Part shown: in pieces, positions 1-5,960 of the stretch
Numbering within the stretch: position 1 is the stretch's first letter
Layout: every line of letters begins with the position of its first letter
Origin: an uncultured Clostridia bacterium
GTDB lineage: Bacteria > Bacillota > Clostridia > Christensenellales > UBA1242
DNA length: 6,298 nucleotides
Reading direction: 5' to 3'
Assembly (NCBI GenBank): GCA_947628195.1
Contig: CANQZB010000060.1
Span: forward strand, 1 to 6,298
Notes under the pieces: generated by a model
Seen by the model: only the letters and a program-made list of their open reading frames with translations
Told to the model about the DNA's origin: nothing
The model's database searches: none
Program-made: the position numbers and the translations under genes

Positions 1-1004
1 CCTGTTAATTTTGCTGCCAACCTAACATTATGCCCGCCCTTACCTATTGCAAGCGACAACTTGTTTTCTGGAACCAGTACATTTGCAACGCCGGCAACAG
101 TATCAACTGTTATTTCGCTAACTTCTGCTGGGCTTAATGCTGCAACAATGTAATCTGCCGGATTTTCACTGTAATTAATTATATCTATTTTTTCGCCTTT
201 AAGTTCGTTAATCACGGCATTAATTCTTGAGCCTTTGTTGCCCACACATGCGCCAACTGGGTCAAGATTGTTTACTTTTGTTGTAACTGCTATTTTAGTT
301 CTTAAACCGGGTTCTCTAACCAAACCTACTATTGAAACTTCACCATTGTTGAGTTCTGGCACTTCCATCTCTAATAATTGCCTTACAAAATTTGGATGAG
401 TGCGCGTTACTTGAACAACTGTTCCTTTAAAATCGTCTTTAATATGGCGAACATAAACTTTAACCCTATCTCCTGGCTTTAAATTGTCGTTTGGTAAAAC
501 ATCTCGCTTGGTTAAAAGCCCTTCCAAAGTTGTGCCACCAATTTCAAGATAAACATTATCTAAATCAATGCGCTTTACATTGGCAACAATAAGTTTGCCT
601 TCCTTTTCTGCAATATCCTTATAAATGGATTGCTTTTCAATTTCTTTTATTTTTTGAGTTATAACTTGTTTGGCTGTTTGAACGGCAATACGGTTAAAGT
701 CTTTAGTGCTTTCTTCTTGCATAACTAAATCCCCAACCTTATAAGAATGTTTTATCTGTTTTGCTTCTTCTAGGCTGATTTCCTTTTCTTCATCCTCAAC
801 TTCGCTTACAACAGTGCGATAAGAATAAATTTTAATGGTGTTTTTTTCTGGCAATAGTTTAACTTGCGCATTTTTTGCCATACCACTATTTTTCTTATAT
901 GCTGCTGTTAGGGCTTGCTCTAGTGCTTGAATAAACACTTCTTCATTAATGCCCTTTTCCGCCTCTAAATCTTTTAATGCTTCAAAAAAATCTTTATTAA
1001 TCAT
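1..1004 (-). CDS. nusA: Transcription termination/antitermination factor NusA (3' end outside window)
   Basis: NusA binds RNA polymerase and nascent RNA, and modulates pausing, termination and antitermination. I translated the frame by hand: 334 codons are present and it runs off the window without a stop, so the last tens of residues are missing. Order seen: N-terminal polymerase-binding domain (about 1-130, starting MINKDFFEALKDLEAEKGI), S1 domain (about 135-200, with LEIGGTTLEGLLTKRDVLP), KH1 (about 205-285, with DPVGACVGNKGSRINAVINE) and KH2 (from about 290, with LSLAIGKGGHNVRLAAKLT). Both KH domains keep a GxxG loop: GNKG in KH1 and GKGG in KH2. The ATG at 1004 has the Shine-Dalgarno AAGGAG (1015-1010) five bases upstream, overlapping the rimP stop codon. 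Only nine bases separate it from rimP, so the two genes are cotranscribed and probably translationally coupled, as is usual for rimP-nusA. Identity is secure; only the 3' end is unknown. Confidence 0.97.
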   Translation of the reverse strand, partial: MINKDFFEALKDLEAEKGINEEVFIQALEQALTAAYKKNSGMAKNAQVKLLPEKNTIKIYSYRTVVSEVEDEEKEISLEEAKQIKHSYKVGDLVMQEESTKDFNRIAVQTAKQVITQKIKEIEKQSIYKDIAEKEGKLIVANVKRIDLDNVYLEIGGTTLEGLLTKRDVLPNDNLKPGDRVKVYVRHIKDDFKGTVVQVTRTHPNFVRQLLEMEVPELNNGEVSIVGLVREPGLRTKIAVTTKVNNLDPVGACVGNKGSRINAVINELKGEKIDIINYSENPADYIVAALSPAEVSEITVDTVAGVANVLVPENKLSLAIGKGGHNVRLAAKLT

Positions 1005-1013
1005 AATTTCTCC

Positions 1014-1466
1014 TTAAAATTCTATATATGGTGTAATTGACGCTATATCAGTGTTTGATATAGTAACTGTTTTATCTTTTAATTTAAAGTAGGTTGATTT
1101 TTCATCCCTGTGGACCAATTCAGCAGTAAATTCTTTGCGCCCATCAATTTTTTTATACAACTTTACATCCACTAATTGGTTAGCATACTTTTTAAATTGC
1201 CAATCATATTTTAATGGCTTATCTAACCCGTAAGACGAAACGTCAAGCACATAAGGTTTATCGTTAGTTGGGTTAAGTTCTTCAATAACGGGGTCAATTA
1301 AATCGTTAACTGCTACGCAATCATCAATAGATACACCGCCCTCTTTATCGATATACACAATTAAATGCATACCGTCTGCTTTTTTAACATACTCAACTTC
1401 AACAAGTTTTATATCGTTTTTAAAAAGTGGACTTATTTCTTTTGTTACTAACTCTGAAATTTTCAT
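1014..1466 (-). CDS. rimP: Ribosome maturation factor RimP
   Basis: RimP assists late assembly of the 30S ribosomal subunit in the cytoplasm. The protein has 150 residues, normal for the family. It shows the N-terminal alpha/beta domain (about 1-83, with LVEVEYVKKADGMHLIVYID and the acidic VSIDDC stretch) and a C-terminal SH3-like barrel (about 84-150). The family hallmark at the domain boundary is present as YVLDVSSYGLDKPLK (72-86); most relatives have SSPGLDRPL, so Pro to Tyr and Arg to Lys are mild variations. The ATG at 1466 has AGGAG (1475-1471) four bases upstream, which supports this start although the spacing is short. It lies directly upstream of nusA, the canonical arrangement. It has its own promoter at 1520-1548 and a structured leader that can hide this Shine-Dalgarno. 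Identity rests on the motif, length and neighbour. Confidence 0.95.
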   Translation of the reverse strand: MKISELVTKEISPLFKNDIKLVEVEYVKKADGMHLIVYIDKEGGVSIDDCVAVNDLIDPVIEELNPTNDKPYVLDVSSYGLDKPLKYDWQFKKYANQLVDVKLYKKIDGRKEFTAELVHRDEKSTYFKLKDKTVTISNTDIASITPYIEF

Positions 1467-1470
1467 ATTA

Positions 1471-1507
1471 CTCCTAAAAATTAAGTTAGGAGTGGCTCTG
1501 CCACTCC
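1471..1507 (-). promoter_or_regulatory. rimP mRNA leader with two mutually exclusive hairpins
   Basis: Read on the minus strand, the leader begins with a perfect 8-bp stem GGAGTGGC / GCCACTCC (1507-1500 with 1496-1489) closed by the three-base loop AGA. The end of its 3' arm is shared with a second possible 7-bp stem, CTCCTAA (1492-1486) with TTAGGAG (1477-1471), eight-base loop. The second stem contains the whole rimP Shine-Dalgarno AGGAG. Because bases 1489-1492 belong to both, the stems cannot coexist. The first is GC-richer, has the shorter loop and is transcribed first, so the default state should leave the ribosome binding site free. The hairpin starts only about five bases after the predicted transcript start, so it could also protect the 5' end. 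The pairing is seen directly; a regulatory role is inferred. Confidence 0.6.
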
Positions 1508-1519
1508 CTTTCTATTATT

Positions 1520-1548
1520 AGTATATCACAATCATTTTATAAAATCAA
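1520..1548 (-). promoter_or_regulatory. Sigma-A-type promoter of rimP-nusA
   Basis: On the minus strand there is a -35 element TTGATT (1548-1543), a 17-base spacer and a -10 element TATACT (1525-1520) with an extended TG (TGATATACT). The predicted start is near A1513/G1512, giving a leader of about 47 bases that begins just before the first leader hairpin. The promoter lies in the 88-base gap after the polC-like gene, so rimP-nusA does not depend on transcription from upstream. Both hexamers match 5 of 6 (TTGACA) and 5 of 6 (TATAAT) consensus bases with ideal spacing. Confidence 0.8.
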
Positions 1549-1554
1549 TAGTTT

Positions 1555-3075
1555 TTACATTAATTTTATAAAAACTTTTGCCGTGGCAGTGGCATCATTA
1601 ATTGCGCGATGTGCATTATCTAACACAATGTTCAATTTGTCTACAATAGTTCCAAGTTTATAATTTTTTAATCCTGGCAATTTTTTATGCGACATTTCCA
1701 ACGTATCCATTAAAGGATTGTTGAAATTGTAAGATAATTTTTTGGATGCGTTATAAATAAAGCCTATATCAAATTGTGTGTTGTGTGCAACTAATGTTGA
1801 GCCATAACAAAACTTATAAAAATCCGGTAAAACATAGTTGATTGTTGGTGCGTTTGCAAGCATTTCATCGGTTATGCCTGTTAAAGTTATAATTTCCTTT
1901 GGCAGTTTTTTTGAAGGCTTAACGAATGTAGAAAATTGTTCGTCTATTCTGCCGTTTACAATTTTGCATGCGCCAATTTCAATAATTTCATCTTTGTTGG
2001 CCTCCAAGCCGGTTGTTTCCAAATCGAAAACTACATAACTGCCTTCAAAGGTTTTTTCGGCGTCATCAAAAAGGCCACTTTGCTCATAATCTATGTATTT
2101 TGTAGGCTTTACAGTATGATATTCTTCGTTAACCTTTTTAAAGCCTGACTTAATTTCCTCTTTTTTAAATTCACATCTGGCTATTGTAACCGCGTTGAAG
2201 GATAACTTGTTATTAAATTCACGATACGAACCCAAACAGCATACTTTCATGCCAACTTCCAACAAATCTCCTTTTGCCTCATCACTTTGTTTTGGGAAAA
2301 TTGAGCAATGCAAAAATTTGTTTTCTAATTTTAGAGTGAAGGCGTAAAAATTGCGTTCAAACGCCTTGGTTTCTCCATTTTTTGTGAACTTACGGGTGTA
2401 TTGTTTCCTTTCAACATTAGCAATTTCCCCACAAATTACAACATTTTCTACCACAGTGTTAATTTTAGTAAAATCACTGGCAAGATTATAGTCATTTTTG
2501 CCTATTATATCTGTTATTTCCGTTAATTCATATACTGTTTTTTCTTCCGCTTCTTTTATGCTTGCAAGCAATTCCATATTCTTTTCTATATACGAACTTT
2601 CGGAATTTACAATATCATTTTTCCTTACAAATTCAACAACAAAATCTGCAAAAAAACTTTCTTTTAACTTGTCGGCTATTAAAGTTTCGCGTTTTAAGGC
2701 TGTGGCGTATTCGTATGTTGACCCTGCCAATTTTAATTTAACAAGAGCTTTCATGTGTTCAATTTCAACACTAACATCATCGTAAGTGAAGTCCTTATTA
2801 ATGGCCGGAAAAGTGTTTATAATTGTTGTGTAAGTGTGATTTGCAATTGCTCTTTTATCTAACGGGCAAGCAATAAAAGCAAGTTCAATTTTTAAATAAG
2901 AGCCTAAAATTTCATTTAATTTGTTTAAAATTGCCTGCTTGTTTTCATTGTTAGGTTTAAAACTTTCGGGATTATATAAAAAATTTACGGTGCAGGTGTT
3001 AGTTTTTTCAGAATACACTGCATCTTTAAATTTTAAACCATCGTATAAAGTGTTTAATATTTCAATTCTTTCCAC
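1555..3075 (-). CDS. Stand-alone PolC-derived N-terminal/OB-fold/DEDDh 3'-5' exonuclease lacking PHP and polymerase domains
   Basis: About 506 residues, against roughly 1,430 for full PolC (DNA polymerase III alpha of Gram-positives). Numbering is from the GTG at 3075. Order: PolC N-terminal region (about 1-200), OB fold (about 207-303), a linker of about 40 residues, and a DEDDh exonuclease (about 347-506). The exonuclease keeps FDLETTG (D351, E353), VAHNTQFDIGF (D436) and HRAINDA (H489, D494), so proofreading-type 3'-5' activity is expected. In PolC the exonuclease is inserted into the PHP domain; here neither PHP half (no HLHT metal motif) nor the polymerase follows, and the stop falls in the last exonuclease helix. 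The linker contains QSGLF (332-336, bases 2082-2068), resembling a beta-clamp-binding pentapeptide. The locus, rseP upstream and rimP-nusA downstream, is the normal polC position. The frame is intact, which argues for a working protein. The frame is open up to a TTG at 3093, but that codon lies in the terminator T-tract and upstream of the predicted transcript start; GTG 3075 is preferred, without any Shine-Dalgarno. Alternatives: half of a split polymerase, or an accessory nuclease beside a full PolC elsewhere. Confidence 0.88.
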   Translation of the reverse strand: MERIEILNTLYDGLKFKDAVYSEKTNTCTVNFLYNPESFKPNNENKQAILNKLNEILGSYLKIELAFIACPLDKRAIANHTYTTIINTFPAINKDFTYDDVSVEIEHMKALVKLKLAGSTYEYATALKRETLIADKLKESFFADFVVEFVRKNDIVNSESSYIEKNMELLASIKEAEEKTVYELTEITDIIGKNDYNLASDFTKINTVVENVVICGEIANVERKQYTRKFTKNGETKAFERNFYAFTLKLENKFLHCSIFPKQSDEAKGDLLEVGMKVCCLGSYREFNNKLSFNAVTIARCEFKKEEIKSGFKKVNEEYHTVKPTKYIDYEQSGLFDDAEKTFEGSYVVFDLETTGLEANKDEIIEIGACKIVNGRIDEQFSTFVKPSKKLPKEIITLTGITDEMLANAPTINYVLPDFYKFCYGSTLVAHNTQFDIGFIYNASKKLSYNFNNPLMDTLEMSHKKLPGLKNYKLGTIVDKLNIVLDNAHRAINDATATAKVFIKLM

Positions 3076-3081
3076 GCTGTA

Positions 3082-3111
3082 ATTATAGCACAAAAAAGAG
3101 GGTTATGTCAA
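3082..3111 (-). promoter_or_regulatory. Consensus sigma-A-type promoter of the polC-like gene, embedded in the rseP terminator
   Basis: On the minus strand a perfect -35 TTGACA (3111-3106) is followed by an 18-base spacer and a perfect -10 TATAAT (3087-3082), with an extended TG (TGCTATAAT). The -35 element spans the top of the 5' arm and the loop of the rseP terminator, and the terminator T-tract lies in the spacer. Counting seven bases from the -10 element puts +1 at G3075, the first base of the GTG start codon, so the mRNA would be leaderless. The hexamers are seen directly; the start point is predicted. Confidence 0.82.
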
Positions 3112-3118
3112 CCCTCTT
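3092..3118 (-). terminator. Intrinsic (Rho-independent) terminator of the frr-uppS-cdsA-rseP unit
   Basis: On the minus strand a perfect 9-bp stem AAGAGGGTT / AACCCTCTT (3118-3110 with 3104-3096) with loop GACAT is followed by T residues, making a run of six Ts (3097-3092). The stem begins within the rseP stop codon TAA (3119-3117). A ribosome finishing rseP could therefore cover the 5' arm and weaken termination. On the plus strand the hairpin has no T-run, so it acts in one direction only. Confidence 0.85.
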
Positions 3119-4292
3119 ATAAAATGAATTGTATAATATCTATCAATATTACAAAACCTAGCAAAACGAACAGGCCTATGTTGTTTATTGTGTTAATAAT
3201 CTTTCGCTTAACTGGTTTTTTGCGTATCCATTCTATAACAACAAACACCATTTGGAAGCCGTCTAGTGCCGGAATTGGAAGCAAGTTAAATACTGCAAGA
3301 TTGGCTGCTATTGCAGGCATCAAAACAAGCAAATTAATCATATTAAGTTGAGCGGAACTTGCAATTATATTAATTGTTGTTACTGGGCCACCCACTGCTT
3401 TTAAGGACATTTGACCAGTAATTAATTGGAAGAAAATTACCAGAACTTTCCACGCCCATTTAAATGTAAATGGCACAGATTCTTTTAATGCCTCTACAAA
3501 TGTATAAGCATAAGCATCGGTTGCGAACTCTGCTTTGTTTTCTTCATTCGTTGATAATAATGACCAGCCTACGCATTTGCCTTCTTCGTCATAAATGACA
3601 TTAATAAAACCTTCAACTGACATAAATTTGCCGTTGCGCCTAATGTTAAATGTTAGAGCGTTTTCGTCTAAATAATAGGTTTTTTCATCCTTGCCAACAA
3701 AGGACTTTTCAGCCTTTAACTCATCGGCTGATCCAGAATAGGTATTGTACTTTTCTTGCACAGTTTCTGTAACAATAGTGTTGAAATATTTATCATGCAA
3801 AAAATCTATGCTTTTATCATTAATTCCATACACAACATCGCCCGATTGCACTATTTCATAGTTAATGGAGGTTTCACCCACTGTTTTTACTTGAACTAAA
3901 TCATAGCCATGCGCAACTAACAAAATAAACGAAAATATAATTGCGCTTAAAAAGTTGAAGAATGCGCCAAAAAACAACACAATTAACCTTTTCCAAGGTT
4001 TTTGATTGTTAAAAGCGTCTGGGTTAGAGCCTTCTTCTTCCTCGCCTTCAAAAGCACAGTATCCGCCCAAAGGGAGCAAACGCAAAGTTATCAGTTCGCC
4101 ATTTTTCTTTTGCTTTTGCAAAATTTTAGGGCCAAATCCCACGCTAAATTCGTTAATTTTAAATTTTAATATTTTTCCTGCAGTGTAATGACCCAATTCG
4201 TGAATTAACACCATTAAAAGGAGCAAAAGAATAGCTACAACTATGTAGCCAATATATGTCATAACTGACGAGAAACTCAATAATTGTTGCAT
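3117..4292 (-). CDS. rseP: Site-2 intramembrane zinc metalloprotease RseP/RasP family
   Basis: A membrane protease of the M50 family that cleaves transmembrane segments, classically of anti-sigma factors or leftover signal peptides. 391 residues. The zinc motif HELGH (31-35) lies in the first membrane segment (about 13-34), followed by the family stretch INEFSVGFGPKIL. The second segment is about 102-127, then a PDZ-like extracytoplasmic region (about 145-250, with GDVVYGINDKSI), and two or three C-terminal segments (about 275-295, 318-345, 370-391). The second active-site motif is NLLPIPALDG (336-345), which supplies the third zinc ligand D344. Usual relatives have LDGG; here Phe follows (LDGFQ). 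The usual GPVGI motif reads GGPVTTI. The PDZ region carries extra sequence around 165-210. The ATG at 4292 has AGAGG (4303-4299) six bases upstream. A 60-base gap separates it from cdsA, where many relatives carry dxr. Its stop codon runs into the terminator. The substrate cannot be told from the sequence. Confidence 0.94.
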   Translation of the reverse strand: MQQLLSFSSVMTYIGYIVVAILLLLLMVLIHELGHYTAGKILKFKINEFSVGFGPKILQKQKKNGELITLRLLPLGGYCAFEGEEEEGSNPDAFNNQKPWKRLIVLFFGAFFNFLSAIIFSFILLVAHGYDLVQVKTVGETSINYEIVQSGDVVYGINDKSIDFLHDKYFNTIVTETVQEKYNTYSGSADELKAEKSFVGKDEKTYYLDENALTFNIRRNGKFMSVEGFINVIYDEEGKCVGWSLLSTNEENKAEFATDAYAYTFVEALKESVPFTFKWAWKVLVIFFQLITGQMSLKAVGGPVTTINIIASSAQLNMINLLVLMPAIAANLAVFNLLPIPALDGFQMVFVVIEWIRKKPVKRKIINTINNIGLFVLLGFVILIDIIQFIL

Positions 4293-4352
4293 AAATTTCC
4301 TCTTTAATTATACTTCAATTTGTACAAGTTTATTCTACAACAAACAAATATA

Positions 4353-5240
4353 TTAAGCAATTAAAATTACGGCAAAAATGCTAACAAATGTTACAACAAA
4401 TATCATTGCATCAATTCTATCAAGCATGCCACCATGACCAGGGAAGATATTTCCGCTATCCTTCACGCCCGCTTTACGCTTAATTAAACTTTCTAGCAAA
4501 TCGCCCATTTGCCCTAATATTGAGCCAAATAAGCCAACTAATAAGAAGTGCCACCAACTAATAGAAAATTGTGTTAACATTATGCTTAAATTAGGCACAT
4601 TTTTTACTAAGGCAAATACAAGCATTGCCCCACCATCGCCACCTAAAAGCCCCCCGATTGATCCACTAATTGTTTTTTGAGGGCTTATTTTTGGTGCAAG
4701 TTTAGGGCCTTTTATTGTTCTTCCAACAAGATAAGCGCAAGTATCTGTTAAAAAGGTTATTGCAATAACAAGTAAAATTAAAATGACAGATAAATGATTT
4801 ATTCCTGCAAATTTGTCTATATGATTAATAAACAAGAACATGGTAAACAAAAAAGCGGGATAAAAGCAAGCCAATAACGTGTTAAAACTTGATTTAATTG
4901 GATTTTCCTTTTTGGAAATGGTTTCGGTAAAAACCGCTATAATAAAATACAAAACAAGCATTAATAACTGCACAAATATTAAATTTTGGTAAGGAACAAA
5001 ATTTAAAAATATTAACAAAACGCCATAATTAAAAACAGAATAAAACACCGCTAATATTTTGTTTAAAGGTTTGTTTGTTTTTTCTAGCAAGTTGCACATT
5101 TCAAAACTGGCAACATATGTTAGGCACAAAATGAATACATCAAAAACATAATCCCCCAAATTTAATGGCAAAAACTTGGCACCAATTGCTAGTGCAACTG
5201 CCAAAACAATAAAAATGCTGGTTATAAATCGCTGTTTCAT
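4353..5240 (-). CDS. cdsA: Phosphatidate cytidylyltransferase (CDP-diglyceride synthase)
   Basis: CdsA converts phosphatidic acid and CTP to CDP-diacylglycerol, the precursor of membrane phospholipids, in the cytoplasmic membrane. 295 residues with about eight hydrophobic segments, starting with a membrane segment at about 8-28. The family signature is complete near the C-terminus: S251, K254-R255, K260-D261-S262-G263, then PGHGG (267-271) and DRID (274-277), with the catalytic acidic and basic residues intact. The upstream conserved segment TDTCAYLVGR (165-174) and SPQKTISGSIGG (186-197) are also present. ATG 5240 follows the uppS stop with no gap (TAAATG). The only Shine-Dalgarno-like bases are AAAGGG ending three bases before the ATG, so re-initiation by ribosomes leaving uppS is likely to matter. 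Placement between uppS and rseP is canonical. Confidence 0.96.
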   Translation of the reverse strand: MKQRFITSIFIVLAVALAIGAKFLPLNLGDYVFDVFILCLTYVASFEMCNLLEKTNKPLNKILAVFYSVFNYGVLLIFLNFVPYQNLIFVQLLMLVLYFIIAVFTETISKKENPIKSSFNTLLACFYPAFLFTMFLFINHIDKFAGINHLSVILILLVIAITFLTDTCAYLVGRTIKGPKLAPKISPQKTISGSIGGLLGGDGGAMLVFALVKNVPNLSIMLTQFSISWWHFLLVGLFGSILGQMGDLLESLIKRKAGVKDSGNIFPGHGGMLDRIDAMIFVVTFVSIFAVILIA

Positions 5241-5960
5241 TTACCCTTTCACCGCCCCATAGCGCCTATCGCGTTTCATATATACTTTTAGTGCTTTTAT
5301 TAAATCTTTTTTGGTAAAACTTGGCCATAATTTTTTAGGGAAATACCATTCGCTATACGTGGATTGCCATGTTAAAAAATTGCTTGTGCGCATTTCCCCA
5401 CTTGTGCGAATAACAAAATCTAACGGAAGCATATCCGCCGTGTATAAGTGTTTTTCAAACGTTTTTTCGTCAACAATATGCGTTCCTTTTGCAATAAGTT
5501 CGTTAACAACTTTTAAAATTTCTTGCCTGCCCCCATAATTTATGCAAGCATTTAGCACAAAACCGGTTTTATCCTTTGTTAATTCCATTATTTCTTTTGC
5601 TTTTGTGCGGACCATTTCAGGCAATTTATCATCGTTCATATCGCCCGAAATAATTACGCGGATATCTTTATCTAAATAATCGCGCTTAAAATCATCCAAC
5701 ATTTTATTGAATAATTGCATTAAATAATCTACTTCTTCTTTTGGCCTTTTCCAGTTTTCGCAAGAAAAACAATAAAGAGATAAATTTTTAATGCCCAACT
5801 CTTGAATTAACTCTATTTGTTTTTTTAAATTTTCAAAGCCAACTTCATGCCCTACTGAACGTGCTAAATGGCGTTTTTTTGCCCACCTGCCGTTGCCGTC
5901 AACAATAAATGCAACGTGCTTGGGCATGCGAGGATCTGCCTTTAATTTTTCAATATTCAT
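5241..5960 (-). CDS. uppS: Isoprenyl transferase, undecaprenyl diphosphate synthase
   Basis: This cis-prenyltransferase condenses isopentenyl diphosphate units onto farnesyl diphosphate to make undecaprenyl diphosphate, the lipid carrier for peptidoglycan and other wall polymers. 239 residues, typical length. Motifs: HVAFIVDGNGRWAKKR (15-30) with the catalytic Asp D21; LSLYCFSCENWKRP (60-73), where FSTENW is usual; NACINYGGRQEI (137-148); and RTSGEMRTSNFLTWQSTYSE (185-204) with the diphosphate-binding arginines and the Mg-associated E204. No membrane segment, so a soluble enzyme acting at the membrane surface. The ATG at 5960 follows the frr stop with no gap (TAAATG) and has GGAAG five bases upstream inside the end of frr. 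It should be cotranscribed with frr and cdsA. No genes supplying isoprenoid precursors are in the window. Confidence 0.97.
   Translation of the reverse strand: MNIEKLKADPRMPKHVAFIVDGNGRWAKKRHLARSVGHEVGFENLKKQIELIQELGIKNLSLYCFSCENWKRPKEEVDYLMQLFNKMLDDFKRDYLDKDIRVIISGDMNDDKLPEMVRTKAKEIMELTKDKTGFVLNACINYGGRQEILKVVNELIAKGTHIVDEKTFEKHLYTADMLPLDFVIRTSGEMRTSNFLTWQSTYSEWYFPKKLWPSFTKKDLIKALKVYMKRDRRYGAVKG

Noticed and set aside
1489..1507. Hairpin before rimP as a terminator of the polC-like gene
   Set aside because: The stem is good but is followed by TAACTTAA rather than a T-run, and it sits just after a promoter start, which fits a leader structure better. Some termination of readthrough transcripts cannot be excluded.
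1555..3075. Calling the polC-like gene a pseudogene
   Set aside because: The frame has no frameshift or internal stop, all DEDDh residues are kept, the PHP first half is neatly replaced by a linker, and a consensus promoter is present. No decayed polymerase sequence is seen in the 88 bases downstream.
3091..3093. TTG as the start codon of the polC-like gene (six more residues)
   Set aside because: It lies in the terminator T-tract and upstream of the predicted transcript start, has no correctly spaced Shine-Dalgarno, and the residues it adds do not resemble a PolC N-terminus.
4307..4335. TATAAT-like promoter in the cdsA-rseP gap
   Set aside because: The -10 match is perfect (4312-4307), but the hexamer at -35 spacing is GAATAA. 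A transcript starting near 4300 would begin inside the rseP Shine-Dalgarno. An 8-base palindrome TTGTACAA (4320-4327) is too short to call an operator.
1838..5538. Plus-strand open frames, such as those at 2498-2785, 3124-3351 and 5311-5538
   Set aside because: Each lies wholly opposite a clearly identified minus-strand gene, and none shows a recognisable domain.
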